A stretch of DNA of 64,000 nt from Alisma plantago-aquatica (GCA_963693085.1 OY856409.1:1616855711-1616919710), one strand, 5' to 3'. Shown: positions 23,605-36,008, counted from the first letter of the stretch. The notes: generated by a model not told the origin, from the letters alone. Program-made: numbers and translations.

Positions 23605-24576
23605 GTGGGAGTTCGTGGAGTCTGACTCTTCCATTGACCTTGTATGGAACCAGCTTGGGTTTCGTAACCGAAGGTTGGATTTGAGCGGTACGACTCACTT
23701 CCTTAGGGCATAATAATATGTAATCCAGCCGAATAGTATTTATTGCTTAAGGCAAAACACAGAACATTGGTTGAGACCTTGCTTGTATAGTTGATCTTGT
23801 TATACATTACAGTTACTTATACGTCCCTTATGTTATGTGGTAAGATCTTATAAATCTTATCTTGTCAATCATGTTCCATAAAGAAATACTTGGTTATATG
23901 CCTTTCGTACATCTTGGTAAGCTCGATGGTAATAACAACCTTGCTCTATAGAGTGCTCTTATTCTATGCTTTATCAGCTATCTGTTGTTGTTGCTTTAAT
24001 CTTTCTGAGGTTTTATGGTTTCGGTGGGGAGTTATGTTTCTCGCTGGGACTGTGTGTCTCACCCCGTTGGTTTACAACCTTTTTAGGTGTTCGCGCTAGA
24101 CATGGTGATGGTCGCGGGGTTGCAGCCGAGCAGCAAGACGAGTAGTAGAAGGCAAGAGATGGATATGCTACTATTTTGGTTGTTTTGTAGTAGAGTCCTA
24201 GACTCATCCCTGTACTCTCAGGTCCTCGAAGGCGTTTTGACATTGTTTTATGATGTATAGCTGATGAAGCTTTATTTATCTTACTGTTGGGCGGATGTGG
24301 CCCATTATGTATGTATAAATAGGTGATGAACTCATGTGATGACAAGACAGCTGATCTTATATGCTGTGAACACGTATCTAGACTTGTAAATGTTTATATT
24401 ACTTGTTTTCTTGCAGGATGAGGATCTGAATGTAATAGTTTCTTGGTTTATCTGCTTCCCGAAATCGGTTTTAATTACCCTGTTTTTTTGGTAGTTTAGT
24501 GCTTTATGGTGTTTTCTGCACGTTTTTGTGTGGCACCTCACTGTCTGTGTGATAGCGGGATGTGTCGCCACAAGCT

Positions 24577-24590
24577 TGGTATCAGATCCC
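24577..24590 (+). other. Element A primer-binding site (initiator Met tRNA)
   Basis: TGGTATCAGATCCC, four bases after the LTR end, against the consensus TGGTATCAGAGC. Followed by the sequence TAGGTTCGC, similar to that downstream of element B's primer site. Confidence 0.8.
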
Positions 24591-24698
24591 TAGGTTCGCT
24601 AAGTCTACAGGGATCTAGGATTAGGTTGTGTCTATTCTTGTGAGTTTTCCAGATTTTCTTACAATTATCTTCTACCCTCAGTGGAAGAAAAAGCCAAG

Positions 24699-25780
24699 AT
24701 GTCTGGAAACCATGAAGAACATGCTGCCGAGAGCAGCGATGCTGCATCAGTTGATGGAGCTAAAGGGTAGGCACATGGAGATCGGGTGCCTGAGGTCCCC
24801 CAACTTGACCCATCCATTCTCGAAAACCTTGCCTACCAACAGCTTATGGGGCAGATGATGGCTATGATGAATCTCATGGTAGAGAGATTGTCAGTGCCTC
24901 CGCCGAGAGCACAGGCTCCCCATGGTGAAACATCGGGTATTGGGAAAACCTTTGAGCAGCTTCGCAGAGTCGAAGCTTCGGACTATGCTAGGACGGCTGA
25001 TCCAGCGGATGCAGATCTGTGGCTGACAAGTCTTGAGAAGGATTTCTGAATCCTCGACATCCCTGAAGCAGACAAAGTCAAGCACAATATCTACCTTCTG
25101 AATGGTAGTGCTGGCCACTGGTGGACCATCAAGGAGGAGAAGCGACCTGGTGAGGTGATCGGTTGGGAGGTTTTCCAGTGCGAGTTCGTCAGCAGATACT
25201 TTCTGAAGACATATCTAGATGAGAAGATCAACCAGTTTGAGCGCATGCGCCAAGGAACGTTGAACATCACCGAGTATGAGGCCAAGTTCATGGACCTGTT
25301 AAGGTTTTCTCCTCATATGGCAGCGACAGATGACGAGTGAATCAGATGTTTTGAGAAAGGCATGAGTGCGGAGCTGACAACACCTGCTTCTGCATTGGAG
25401 AACGGAGAAAGGTTTGCTATGTTCATGTAATCTATTCGGAGGATCGAACGGTCAGTCAGGGAAAAGAGAGAGGACATGTCTAAGAAGAGGCCTGCTCAGT
25501 TCCAGGGACAGAGGTTTGGTGGCTTCAAGAAGCCAAGGTTTTCAGCACCTTCCGTGATGAGAGGTTCCAGTGCACCGTCACAGTGGTCTCTGAGTAAGGG
25601 AAGAGGATATGTTTCTTCACCGTCAAAGGCACATAGTACAACTTCTGTAGCAGTGATGGGGCCATCTAGGCCACAATAGCGAGACCAGTCGTGCCATCTG
25701 TGTGGTCAAAATGGACATTGGAAGTCAAATTGCCCAAGTAAAGATGTTGAAGTGACACAACAACCAAGGTAGAATTAGCA
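24699..25780 (+). pseudogene. Element A gag remnant
   Basis: The start is probably ATG 24699 (MSGNHEEHAAESSD), because the frame is the same one used by the rest of gag-pol; a TAG at 24768 closes it. Gag landmarks follow: EPSD-like DYARTADPADADLWLTSLEK (24976-25040), WEVFQCEFVSRYF, LDEKINQFERMRQGTLNITEYE (25215-25280) and a CX2CX4HX4C zinc knuckle, CHLCGQNGHWKSNC, at 25692-25733. Stops lie at 24768, 25047, 25338, 25428, 25677, 25770 and 25776. Gag would form the particle and bind RNA; this copy cannot. Confidence 0.85.
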
Positions 25781-25952
25781 AGGGGTTGATAGACAGCAGC
25801 CCAATAGTAGCAGAGGGCGAGGACGCGGTTAAATGTCACAAGCAAGATCGTCTGCTCAAGGAAGTAGAGGACATGGACAACAAGCAACGGCTCGATTCTA
25901 TGCTATGAGTCAGCTGGAGGCGATAGTCAACCTGTGAGTGGTGGCAGGTTAG

Positions 25953-26276
25953 ATGGAGTTATTTCATTCTGATTTGTCTTCTTCTTGCTTTATATCTATT
26001 CTGGTTGACCCGGGTGCTACACACTCTTTTATCACCTATAGTATGCTTGAAAACTGTCGTTTACCTGTTAGCTATAAGAAAGATAGCTTGTTGTTAGAGA
26101 CCCCTCTTGATGGTTCCTTGATGCTTCGAGAGGAGTGCCCATCTTGTGTCTTATCTTTTTCAGGACACAGTATACAAGTGGATCTTATACCACTTGATAT
26201 GCATGGATTCAATGTGATCCTTGGGATGGATACCTTAGAGAAGTATAAGGTTGTGTTGGATTGTGTTTCCAAGTAG
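25953..26276 (+). pseudogene. Element A aspartic protease remnant
   Basis: An open piece with the protease core: [12 protein letters not shown] with the catalytic Asp codon at 26007-26009, then LIPLDMHGFNVILGMDTLEKY, the ILGMD motif typical of Ty3/gypsy proteases. Flanking stops at 25950 and 26274 interrupt the polyprotein, which stays in the same frame. Confidence 0.85.
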
Positions 26277-26439
26277 GTAGTGTTTGAGGTTTGTGGAGAG
26301 AAGTGGATCTTCCAAGGAGATAGGAAGATTCTTCCGACGTGTCTAGTGTCAGCGATGGTGGCAGAAAAGTTGCTACGGCAAGGATGTAAGGCGTTCCTAG
26401 CTCACGTTGTGGATACCAAGGCAAGGGATCCTAGCCTTG

Positions 26440-27790
26440 AGGAGGTGACGGTAATTTGAGAGTTTGCATATGTGTTTCCTGATGAGTTCCCCGGTGTTCC
26501 TCCACCCCTAGAGATTGATTTCGAGATCAATCTGGTTCCAGGAACACAGCCAGTTGCACAGACACCATATAGGATGGCTCCAGTAGAGATGGCAGAACTC
26601 AAGAAGCAGTTATAAGAGTTGTTGGAGAAAGGTTTCATCTGACCAAGTACGTCACCTTGGGGTGCTCCAGTGTTGTTTGTTAAGAAGAAGGACGGATCGA
26701 TGTGGCTGTGCATAGATTATCGACAGTTGAACAAAGTCACGATCAAGAACAAGTACCCGTTGCCAAGGATAGACGACATGTTCGACCAATTGTGTGGTGC
26801 TACAATGTTTTCAAAGATAGATCTACGGTCTGGATATCATCAGTTGAGGATTAAGGCGGATGACATACCAAAGTCAGCTTTTAGGACGAGGTATGGTCAC
26901 TTCGAGTTTGTGGTTATGTCATTCAGGCTAACCAATGTGCCTGCTGCTTTCATGGATTTGATGAATAGGGTGTTCTGTTCGTTTCTAGATCAGTTTGTTG
27001 TAGTCTTTATAGATGACATCTTAATCTATAGTCAGGACAGTCAGAAGCATGAACAGCATCTTCGACAAGCGTTGACTCTCCTTCGCCAACATCAGTTGTA
27101 TGCCAAGTTTAGTAAGTGTGAGTTTTGGTTGAAAGAAGTAACTTTCTTGGGTCATGTGATATCTGCAGAAGGAGTCAAGGTAGACCCCAGGAAGGTGGAG
27201 TCGGTTGCAGAATGGGAACAGCTGAAGACGCCGACTGAAGTTCACAGTTTCCTGGGTTTAGCAGGATACTATTAGAGGTTTATAAAGGACTTCAGTGTGA
27301 TTGCGTTGCCAATGACGAAGTTGACCCGGAAAGACGTACCTTTTGTATGGAATGATCATTGCCAGCAAGCTTTCCAGAGATTGAAGGAGAAGTTGACTAG
27401 TGCTCTAGTGTTAGTCTTACCATAGCCTAGAAAGGGCTATGTTGTTTTCTGTGATGCTTCCAAGAAGGGATTAGGATGCGTGCTGATGCAGGAAGACCAT
27501 GTGGTTTCTTTTGCTTCGCGACAACTTAAGAAACATGAGGAGAACTATCCAACTCATGATTTGGAGTTTGCAGCGGTAGTTCACGCGTTAAAGATTTGGA
27601 GACACTATCTTTATGGGGAAGTGTGTCAAATCTTTACAGACCATAAGAATTTGAAGTACACCTTCTCGTAGAATGAGCTAAACATGCGAAAATGTCATTG
27701 GATGGAGCTAATCAATGATTATGACTGCACCATCGAGTATCACCCTGGTAAGGTAAACATGGTAGTTGATGCTCTTAGCTGAAAGTCTTC
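26440..27790 (+). pseudogene. Element A reverse transcriptase and RNase H remnant
   Basis: The longest open piece is 26670-27275. RT motifs are [34 protein letters not shown] (motif A Asp codon at 26820), [10 protein letters not shown] and FIDDILIYS (Asp pair at 27012-27017). The Gly of the usual [12 protein letters not shown] is Arg here, and Ala is Val. RNase H pieces are [28 protein letters not shown] and [10 protein letters not shown] (27480-27671), then NMVVDALS. Stops lie at 26457, 26613, 26640, 27273, 27423, 27669 and 27780. Several face Arg or Gln codons of element B. Confidence 0.88.
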
Positions 27791-27935
27791 TTCTCTTCCT
27801 ACAAAGAAGTTGAGTTCCTTGGTATGCCATAGACGAGATATGTTTGTCTCCTTGCGGCAGATGAATGTGCAGATGGAAGTTTCCTTGTTAGCGGGACTTT
27901 TGGCACAAATGCAAGTCAAGCCTACGCTGAGACAG

Positions 27936-29391
27936 TAGATCAAAGACGCACAACAAATAGATGATACAGTTCAGTTGATCATATCAGAGCTCGGTAGAAA
28001 AAGGCGTGATGGGTTCCATGAGTCTGAGGATGGACTAGTTTGCTATCATGATAGGATGGTGGCCCCCGATGCTGATGATCTAAGGAAGCTAGCGCTCGAG
28101 GAAGCACACACATCAATGTATGATATGCACCCAGGAGTCACCAAGATGTATCACAATCTGAAGGACCTGTATTGGTGGCCTGGCTTGAAGAAAGATGTAT
28201 CAGAGTTTGTAGCTAGGTGTGCGGTATGCCATCAAGTCAAGGTTGAGCATCAGAAGCCAGCAGGTACGTTGCAACCCATGTCGATACCGCAATGGAAATG
28301 GGATCACATAACCATGGATTTCGTAGTTGGTCTGCCCAAGACAACTAAGAATCATGATTCCATTAGTGGACAGATTAACAAAGTCTGCCCATTTCATACA
28401 TGTTAAGACAACATATACAGCCGAGAAGCTCACTCAGGTATATGTAGATGAGATAGTACGTTTTCACGGTGTGCCAGCAATGATAGTTTCCGACAGAGGT
28501 CCTCAGTTCACGATTCGTTTCTGGGAACAGTTGTACAAAGCTTTGGGAACGCAGTTGAGGTTTAGCACCGCTTTCCACCCGCAGACAGATGGACAATCTG
28601 AAAGGACTATTCAGACTTTAGAAGATCTTCTTTGGGCTTGTGTTTTGCAGTTCCTAGGTAGTTGGGACGTACATCTCAGTTTGATAGAGTTCGCCTACAA
28701 CAATAGTTACCAACGGAGCATTGACATGGCTCCTTATGAAGCCTTATATGGAAGGAAGTGCAGATCTCCTTTATGTTGGTATGAGTCTGGTAAGTATCAT
28801 CTTTTGGGTCCTGAGTTAGTACAGTAGACAACAGAAAAGATCAAAGTGATACAACAACAGCTGAAAGCAGCACAAGACAGGCAGAAGTCTTATGCAGACA
28901 ATCGCCAACGACCTTTAGAGTTCCAAGTGGGAGACAAAGTGTACCTCAAGGTCTCACCTTGGAAAGGCGTGCTAAGGTTTGGCAGGAAAGGTAAACTGGC
29001 ACCCAGGTATATGGGACCATACCCGGTAATAGCACGTGTTGGCAAGGTAGCTTACAAGTTAGAGCTACCGCCATAGTTGCACAGGTTACATCCAGTGTTC
29101 CACGTCAGCATGCGGAAGAAAAGTCACCCAGATACAGGGACAGTGATACAGCCAGTCGAAGTTGAGCTTGATGAAGATGTGACCTACGAGGAAGGTCCTG
29201 TGATGATCCTTGATAGAAGAGTAAAGAAGCTGAAGAGGAAGGACCTGGTTCTGGTAAAGGTTCTTTGGCATCATTGTGTCATTGAGGAAGCCACGTGGGA
29301 GCTTGAGGAAGAGATGAGGAGGAAGTATCCCTCGCTTTTCTCTTTGTATTTCGAGGATGAAATCCCTTTTGTAGAGGGTTATAGCTTGTAA
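27936..29391 (+). pseudogene. Element A integrase and chromodomain remnant
   Basis: The zinc-binding part (H..H..C..C) is in 27975-28406: [13 protein letters not shown], then RCAVCHQVK. The core begins [11 protein letters not shown]; near 28364 bases are lost and the frame moves by one. Downstream pieces at 28327-28827 hold VSDRGPQF and [14 protein letters not shown] (catalytic Asp and Glu), and 28846-29076 holds the [13 protein letters not shown] tail with GPYPVIARVG. The final piece 29077-29391 has a chromodomain ending LWHHCVIEEATWELEEEM. Stops lie at 27936, 28825 and 29074. The last TAA (29389-29391) falls inside the 3' LTR. Confidence 0.87.
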
Positions 29392-31518
29392 GGACCATGA
29401 CCTCCGTTTAGGGTTTATCATGTTTGCTTTACTTAACCCTGATGTTTAGTTGCTTACTAATCACCCTTAGTGGCGATTAGGGTTTGTTTGTGCTTGTTGT
29501 GTGTTGGAGGTGCTACTTGCAATTTACCCAAGTCTAGGGTTGTTGAGCAAGTTTGTCACCTTGAGAGGTGTCCCTCTCTCTCCTTGCTTCCTCTAGTGTT
29601 GAGAGGAAGGGTTGGGCTCGTTGCTGGAGTTGCCTTGGGCTTGGATGAGCCTTGTTGGGCCTTACTTGACCTTGTTGGACCTTGTGTCGGCCTTGGGTGT
29701 GTCGGCCATGGTTGTGTCGGCCATAGGTGTTTTGCCCAGGAGGTGTGTCAGGCATGGTGTTGGGGTGTATCGGCCATGGACCCCCCTTTGACCCTTTTGA
29801 CCTCGTTTGTGTCACCACTAGTGGACCCTTGGTGCTTGATGCTTGCATGTGGTAATGGCCTTGGACATGTGTTTAAGGCAAGTTAGAGAGGTGGCATTGC
29901 CCATGGACAAGTGTCCTTAGGTGGGAGACACCTTGCCTTGTCTTACCTTGGTTTCTCCTCCATCCTCTTCTATATATGTGTTCTCTTTCTCTTTCTAAGG
30001 ATCCATTTAGTTCCTTAGTTTCCCCTCCCCTTTGGTTGCACAACATCTCTTCCTTTGCAAAGCTTGGTGGCCGATCCTTATCTTGGAGTCTTCTTCTTCC
30101 TCTTGAGGTGGTCGAAGGTGTGCTTGGTGCTAGGAGTTTGGATCTTGCTTAAGGCAGGTTACATAACTCCTAACCCCAATCATATTACCTTCTTCTATGT
30201 TCTTGTATGTTTTCTTATGATCATAATCGGTCAAGTATGTTCTAAGATAAGTTTCTTGCTTGTTGCACCTTTAATCTTGTGGATTATGGTGATCTTATTA
30301 AGATGGTTGAGGTTTATACCTTTGTACCCTAGTTGGCCGAACCATGTTTTAGGGTTTCCTTGTTGAGCAACACTCCTTTCCCTCCTTGGTCTAGAGAAGT
30401 GAGCTTGAGCTCTAGTGATATGAGAAACACCCCTCTCTCATTTAAGTTGAGAGGTGAGCTTGTGTTCTAGTTGCTTGAGAAACACCCTCCTCTCACCATG
30501 GATTCGAGAGGTGAGCTTTGTGGTAGATGTAGATCTATGTTTAAGTTGATCCTTGTGGTTGCCCAAATTGTGATAGAGGTTGTGCAAGACCCCTCTCTCT
30601 TAGTTGTTGAGAGGTGATCTGATCTTCTTGATCAATTTAGGGTTTGGTGCCCTTGTGCTTGAGGTTGATGACGATCTTGTATCTTGCACGATATGGCTTT
30701 GGGATGGTGCTGCCCGATACCCTCTCTTAGACTAGAGTTCTGGGTCGATATGATGAGGTTGTGTTGGGTGATATACCTTGGTCCTTGCCTTGTGTGTTGG
30801 CCGATAGGATGAGGCTAGCTTCGTTGGATGATAGGCGTTCCTTTGTTGTCCGTTTGAGTTGTACCCTTGGTCGTTGTGCCTAGATGAGTATGGTTGTTGG
30901 TCAATACCTTTGTGTGTTGGGCGTTATGCCTTGTTGAGTGCCCTGCCCGATACACCTAGCTTGGGTAGTAGCTTGGTGCCCGATGTACCTTAAACGTTAT
31001 GGAGCTCAGTGGGCTAGCCTTGTGTTGGGCATCATGGTTTGATGGTGATGCCCGATATAGTGACATATGGTAACCCTAACCCGACACACATGGATGCACG
31101 ACACCCATGGATGCACGACACCCATGGATGCACGACACATAGGGTTGCATGATACACCTTGAGGTGGTAGCCCAACATCCTTACTTTAGCTTGGCCGATA
31201 TGTGGCTAGAATGCTTGGGCGATATTAGGGAAGTTACCCTACCTGATACCACTTCTAGTGAGGGTTCCCTGCCCGTCACACTTCTTGTGAGGGTAGTGGG
31301 TACTTCTAGTGAGGGTCATGTTCCACCCAGAAACCCATATGATAGTTCCTTATCATGCGATCACATCTTTGTTATTAAGAGTTATGGTTTATGGTTTGTA
31401 AACCTTTGACATGTTTTGATAATAGTAAGATGGTTGATATAGTAGAACGCACCTATGTAAACCTGACATATCTGAACTCTAATGACATGATATTACATGT
31501 GTTGATGATCATCTTGAA

Positions 31519-31575
<57 letters not shown>
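31519..31575. repeat. (AT)n microsatellite in element A 3' LTR
   Basis: About 28 AT units, longer than the equivalent run in the 5' LTR. Confidence 0.95.
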
Positions 31576-31577
<2 letters not shown>

Positions 31578-32311
31578 GATGAGTAAATGATAAGTTGGAA
31601 GTATATGAGTTGCTTCACATGATGATGTGACCCATGTCTATGGTCACAGGTATGAGGCATAAATGATAAAGCATGCAATCATCAATGTTGCCCTATATTG
31701 ACAATACGATCATTATCTTAATCTATGATGGTTTCAGTTATCTCTATGATTGTGTATATTAACCATGCAGGCGTTTCATGCGGATGCATAGCCAGGTAAA
31801 GGGCTATGAGGTATATATGTTTGAATAACACTACATTGATGGTCACTCTTGTTGATGAGATAACATGCATCACCCGTATAATGTGTTTAGGTATGAGGAC
31901 CTGAGTTTGGCTAAAGTGCCTAGTTGAGGTGTCATCCTCTAATGATGATATCAGGGATTGTTATTCCAGGTGATGAGATTGCCTTAAGAGGCAGTGGTTT
32001 CTTTTGATGAGGGATTGAGATCACGGGATAATATGATGATGGTAATAACAAGGTAACTTAATGTTATGTATGTGTTATAACCTGGTTGCCTCAACAATCC
32101 ACTTAAAATATACTAACTAATTATAGTAGAACATATTATGTAGTTTGCCCTGGCCATAGATTCATCATCGTCAGTAGCTGGTGATGGTGAAACAGGTTCT
32201 CCTACGGGTTAACTTGGAAGTGCATATTATTGAATATGTGTGGTTTCTCCTAGCTGAAAATGAGGAGGTTAGAGTGCAACTTTGGTTGTAGACTCAAGAT
32301 GTGTATAAGAG

Positions 32312-32527
32312 CATGGTGAACAGGCCCATGGCTCAGTGTGATAGAGCATGAATGCGTTCATGGCTCAGGGAGCACGGTGAACTGGCCCGTGGCTCAGATT
32401 TACTAGTGCCGAGACCTGTACCAAGGTGGGCTAGAGAAAGGGTAGCCTGCGGGAGCTGACCCTGTGGTTGAGGCCGCTTAAGCATGAGACTACAGTCCTA
32501 CTTTGGTTCTCGTGCACTGACCACGAG
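32312..32527 (+). repeat. Hairpin-rich zone of element A 3' LTR
   Basis: CATGG/CCATG (32312-32330, loop TGAACAGGC) and CACGG/CCGTG (32373-32391, loop TGAACTGGC) have nearly the same loop while one stem pair changes from T-A to C-G. CATGAA/TTCATG is at 32347-32362 and CTCGTG/CACGAG at 32509-32527. Confidence 0.65.
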
Positions 32528-33500
32528 GTGGGAGGTCGTGGAGTCCGGCTCTTCCATTGACCTTGTATGGCACCAGCTTGGGTTTCGTAACCGAAGGTTG
32601 GATTTGAGCGGTATAGCTCACTTCCTCAGGGCATAATAGTACGTAATCCAGCCGAATAGTATTTATTGCTTAAGGCAAAACACGGAATATTGGTTGAGGC
32701 CTTGCTTGTATAGTTTATCGTGTTATACATTGCAGTTACTTATACATCCCTTATGTTATGTGGTAAGATCTTATAAATCTTATCTTGTCAATCATGTTTC
32801 ATAAAGAAATACTTGGTTATATGCCTTTCGTACATCTTGGTAAGCTCGATGTTAAGAACAAACTTGCTCTATAGACTGGTCTTATTCTATGCTTTATCAG
32901 TTATCTGTTGTTGTTGCTTTAATCTTTCTGAGGTTTTATGGTTTTGGCGGGGAGTTATGTTTCTCGCTGGGACTATGTGTCTCACCCCGTTGGTTTACAA
33001 CCTTTTTAGGTATTCGCGCTAGACGTGGTGGTGGTCGCGGGGTTGCGGCCGAGTAGCAAAACGAGCAGTAGAAGGCAAGAGATGGATATGCTGCTGTTTT
33101 GGTTGTTTTGTAGTAGAGTCCTAGAGTCATCCCTGTACTCTCAGGTCCTCGGAGGCATTTTGACGTTGTTTTACGATGTATAGCTGATGAAGCTTTGTTT
33201 ATCCTGCTGCTGGGCGGATGTGACCTGTTATGTATGTATAAACAGGTGATGAACTCATGTGATGACAAGACAACTGATCTTATATGTTGTGAACACATAT
33301 CTAGACTTGTAAATGTTTATATTACCTATTTTCTTGAAGGATGAGGATATGAATGCAATAGTTTCTTGGTTTATCTGCTTCCTAAAATCAGTTTTAATTA
33401 CCCCGTGTTTTTGGTAGTTTAGTGGTTTATGGTGTTTTCCACACGTTTTCACGTGGCACCTCGCTGTCTATGTGATAGCGGGATGTGTTGCCACAATTAC

Positions 33501-34829
33501 CAATCCCTATCACTAGCCATACACCCTTACAAGGCTCCATTAACTAAGGAGTAGGTAGGTATAGGTCTATTTTTGTCCCAGCCTATGTTTCTAGATGTGG
33601 TTTTCTAATGCACTTAGGATCGTAGGCTGGTGTGGATAATAGAAGGAGGGTGCTTTACCACCATCCCCACTGGTTCGTCTAACGACTATGCAAGCCATTT
33701 ATCTAAGTGTATGTAGGGGAGGTATATCTAGTTACTTAGATCGCATACATAGGAATGGGGTAATGGGTAGACAAAAAGGAAGGTGATGACAAATAGCTAA
33801 GGATCTAGTTGGGACTTAGGAGTTTCTCCACCTTAAAGCCTAGAATCATCTAGTTTTCCCATTTCTTAGATGGTTCCATAGCTTAAACAACCATAGAAAG
33901 AGGTAGGAAATGAGAACAAGAAATAGCATTGCACTAGAAACGAAATGTGAGTTTCATGCATAGACATTTTTCAACATGGTAGCATAGTTTCATGTTTTTA
34001 TCCCTAGACAACCTGCATTGGGGCTTAGCTACTCATAGTCAAAGAAATAACAAAAGAAAGGGGAAACATAATTGAAAATCCATGTGATGTGTGTGAAGGA
34101 GATCCTCTCTTCACCTCCACCATCTCCAAGGACGTCCTCCTCATCCAAGTCCAAGAAAGCATAGAAAGTAGAAGGAAAATGCCCAAAACCCTAGACAACT
34201 TCAATTTAGGGGTGGAAGGATGAAGGAAGTGGGGTGAAATGGGTAGGGAATCAAGGGTGGCGGTTTGGAGTGGCTAATCGTAAACTCCTAGCCTCCACTA
34301 GTGTATATATAGTGACCTAGGGGGGGTCTAGTGTAAAGTGGAGATAAAGTTGTAAAATGATGTGTTGGAAGCAGTAGGGCTTAGTAGGCAACACGACTAT
34401 TCTGGCCACTTTTTGTAATGGGTGAAAGTAAGAATGGGCATGGTAGATGGGAATTCCCCATGGTGGGAAATGTGAGAATGTCAGATTGATTTTGGGTGGA
34501 ATGAGATGAAGTGCATGGGCGTGCTAGACAGAATGGTCATGGTAGCTTAAAGGTGGAACAACCATGGTGGGTGCCATGGCAAAGTTGGAGGAGGTAGGAG
34601 AATAATTGAGAAGCTTGCTAATACAAACACTCTATAGAGTGTGAGTGTATTAATGAATTGGCACCACGATAGTGGTGGCAGGAACGGCCATGGTGGCTGA
34701 GTTGTCCTGGGGTTGCTTAACACTAAGCTGATACTATGATTTTCTTGATTACAACACAGTCATGGTGAAGTATACCACAACCATTTTGGGGTTTTTCCTG
34801 ACATTTGAATATTCTAAGTATATGCCTAT
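33501..34829 (-). repeat. Minus-strand Athila LTR, piece 2 of 3
   Basis: The minus strand reads like the middle of the plus-strand Athila LTRs: the promoter CACTATATATACAC (TATA at 34321-34314), a GTTTTGGGCATTTTCC segment, then TAGTGATAGGGATTGG, matching GGTGATAGGGACTAG at about 14366. Element A separates it from piece 3 (TSD copy ATTAC at 33496-33500). Element B separates it from piece 1 (TSD copy CCTAT at 34825-34829). Confidence 0.7.
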
Positions 34830-35184
34830 TGTTACGACCCGCGTCGAGCTTATCCCGTAAGTATGCTGTTAAGCATGTGATTAGCTGATGTGCTAAGTTT
34901 AAGCCTGTTTTTGTTATTAATGTTTAAAATGTATAAGACATGTGCTTAGTGTGTTTTCTAGCTTCTAAAGCGTGTAGGACCTTACGCTTGAAGCGTTGCC
35001 AGAAAAATCGTTCGAATCCAACCTTCGAGTCAAAAGTTGCATGTTTTTGGGCTTATAGGGATCCGTTTGTAGTTTTTGAACTTTGCATTTAGGCCCCTAA
35101 GTTTTCCTCCTTATCCTTTCTCTCTTCCTTATCTCGTTTCATTTCTCAGAAACAAAGGAACGCAGCAGCGTTCTTCTTCCGCGT

Positions 35185-35204
35185 GAGAGAGAGAGAGAGA
35201 GAGG
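35185..35204. repeat. (GA)n microsatellite in element B 5' LTR
   Basis: About ten GA units; the 3' LTR copy (about 42272-42311) is roughly twice as long, the largest length difference between the LTRs. Confidence 0.95.
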
Positions 35205-35514
35205 GAGATGTGAAGGGAGAGACGTCGGAGCTTCGTTTTGCTCCGATCAGCTGCTGCAGCTCATCCTCTTCCCTCCGTTGATCATCTTCTCCATCAATTC
35301 GATTCGGATTCGCAGCTGAAGCTACGGTTACAGGGAAACGGCTTGAGGATTGGGGCGCAAGGAGCAGCCCTAGCTCGTTTCTCTTCCCCCTTCAGGTCCG
35401 TTTTGGTGGTATGCATCAATTGCGAACGTTTGGCGGTGTTTGTTTGAGTTTTTCCCGTCGATTCGAGAGAAATCGACTCTTGCAGGTCATTTTTGTTTTT
35501 TGCCTGTGCGTGGT

Positions 35515-35747
35515 TCGGCCGAGTTCTTATTCGGTCGGCCGAGTTTCTTATTTGGGTAACCAAACAGCGTTTTTTTCGGCCGAGTTTGGTCCTGATCGGC
35601 CGAGTTTCCTTGTAGGTGTATAAGCGGTGTCCTGATCGGCCGAGTTCCCCAGAGGATTGGTCGAGTTGCCAGTTGGTCGGCCGAGGTTGGTCGGCCGAGT
35701 TACAGATTCTAGGAAGTGTTCGGCCGAGTTCCATAGTGATCGGCCGA
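35515..35747 (+). repeat. TCGGCCGA palindrome cluster, 5' LTR
   Basis: Nine exact copies of the self-complementary octamer TCGGCCGA start at 35515, 35535, 35576, 35596, 35636, 35677, 35691, 35720 and 35740, nearly all followed by GTT. A decayed copy lies near 35660. Most spacings are about 20 or 40 bp. The cluster is GC-rich in an AT-rich setting and is kept in the 3' LTR. Confidence 0.9.
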
Positions 35748-36008
35748 GTTTCAAGTGGTGAGTGGCAGTTCATTTAGAAATCATTATTTAACTCATTTTA
35801 AATGCTTATTTGCTTCAGTATCAGTTGATATGACCTTTAAACAGTGTAGCATGTACATTTTAGTGTGATAAGTTCATTGGAACTTGAAATGTGTGATGTG
35901 AATGATGAAAAAGAGGAAATTCCATGTCTTACAGTTGCTATGTGATATTTCTGTCTAATTGTTTATCTGCTATCTAATTATTAGACTTAGGTGCCCTAAC
36001 ACCGTAGA

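Larger units (their letters stand above)
20478..24572 (+). repeat. Element A 5' LTR
   Basis: 4095 bp, TGTAAGGACC to GTCGCCACA, colinear with 29387-33495. Landmarks are a TATATAT box at 21072-21078, a series of GAGAGGTGAGCT-like repeats at about 21500-21720, a zone of repeated CCCGATA/GCCCGAT motifs at about 21780-22330, an AT run at 22609-22649 and a hairpin-rich zone at 23389-23604. No real gene is seen in it. Confidence 0.9.
20478..33495 (+). mobile_element. Element A: chromovirus (Tekay/Del-like) Ty3/gypsy, 13.0 kb, decayed
   Basis: Two long LTRs (20478-24572 and 29387-33495) flank 4.8 kb of gag-pol. The TSD is ATTAT at the left and ATTAC at the right, one mismatch. LTRs begin TGTAAGGACC and end GCCACA. 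The primer site is initiator-Met. The coding region has one frame with 21 in-frame stops and a single frameshift. A C-terminal chromodomain assigns it to the chromoviruses; LTR length and motifs suggest the Tekay/Del group. It sits inside the minus-strand Athila LTR. Confidence 0.9.
29387..33495 (+). repeat. Element A 3' LTR
   Basis: 4109 bp, TGTAAGGACC to GTTGCCACA, followed by ATTAC. TATA-like box at 29971-29977. Divergence from the 5' LTR is visible every few dozen bases, clearly more than between the LTRs of element B. Confidence 0.9.

Noticed and set aside
35294..35773. 159-residue minus-strand open frame in element B's LTR (and its twin at 42401-42880)
   Set aside because: It is produced by the TCGGCCGA palindrome cluster read on the other strand, lies wholly in LTR DNA and has no family motif.
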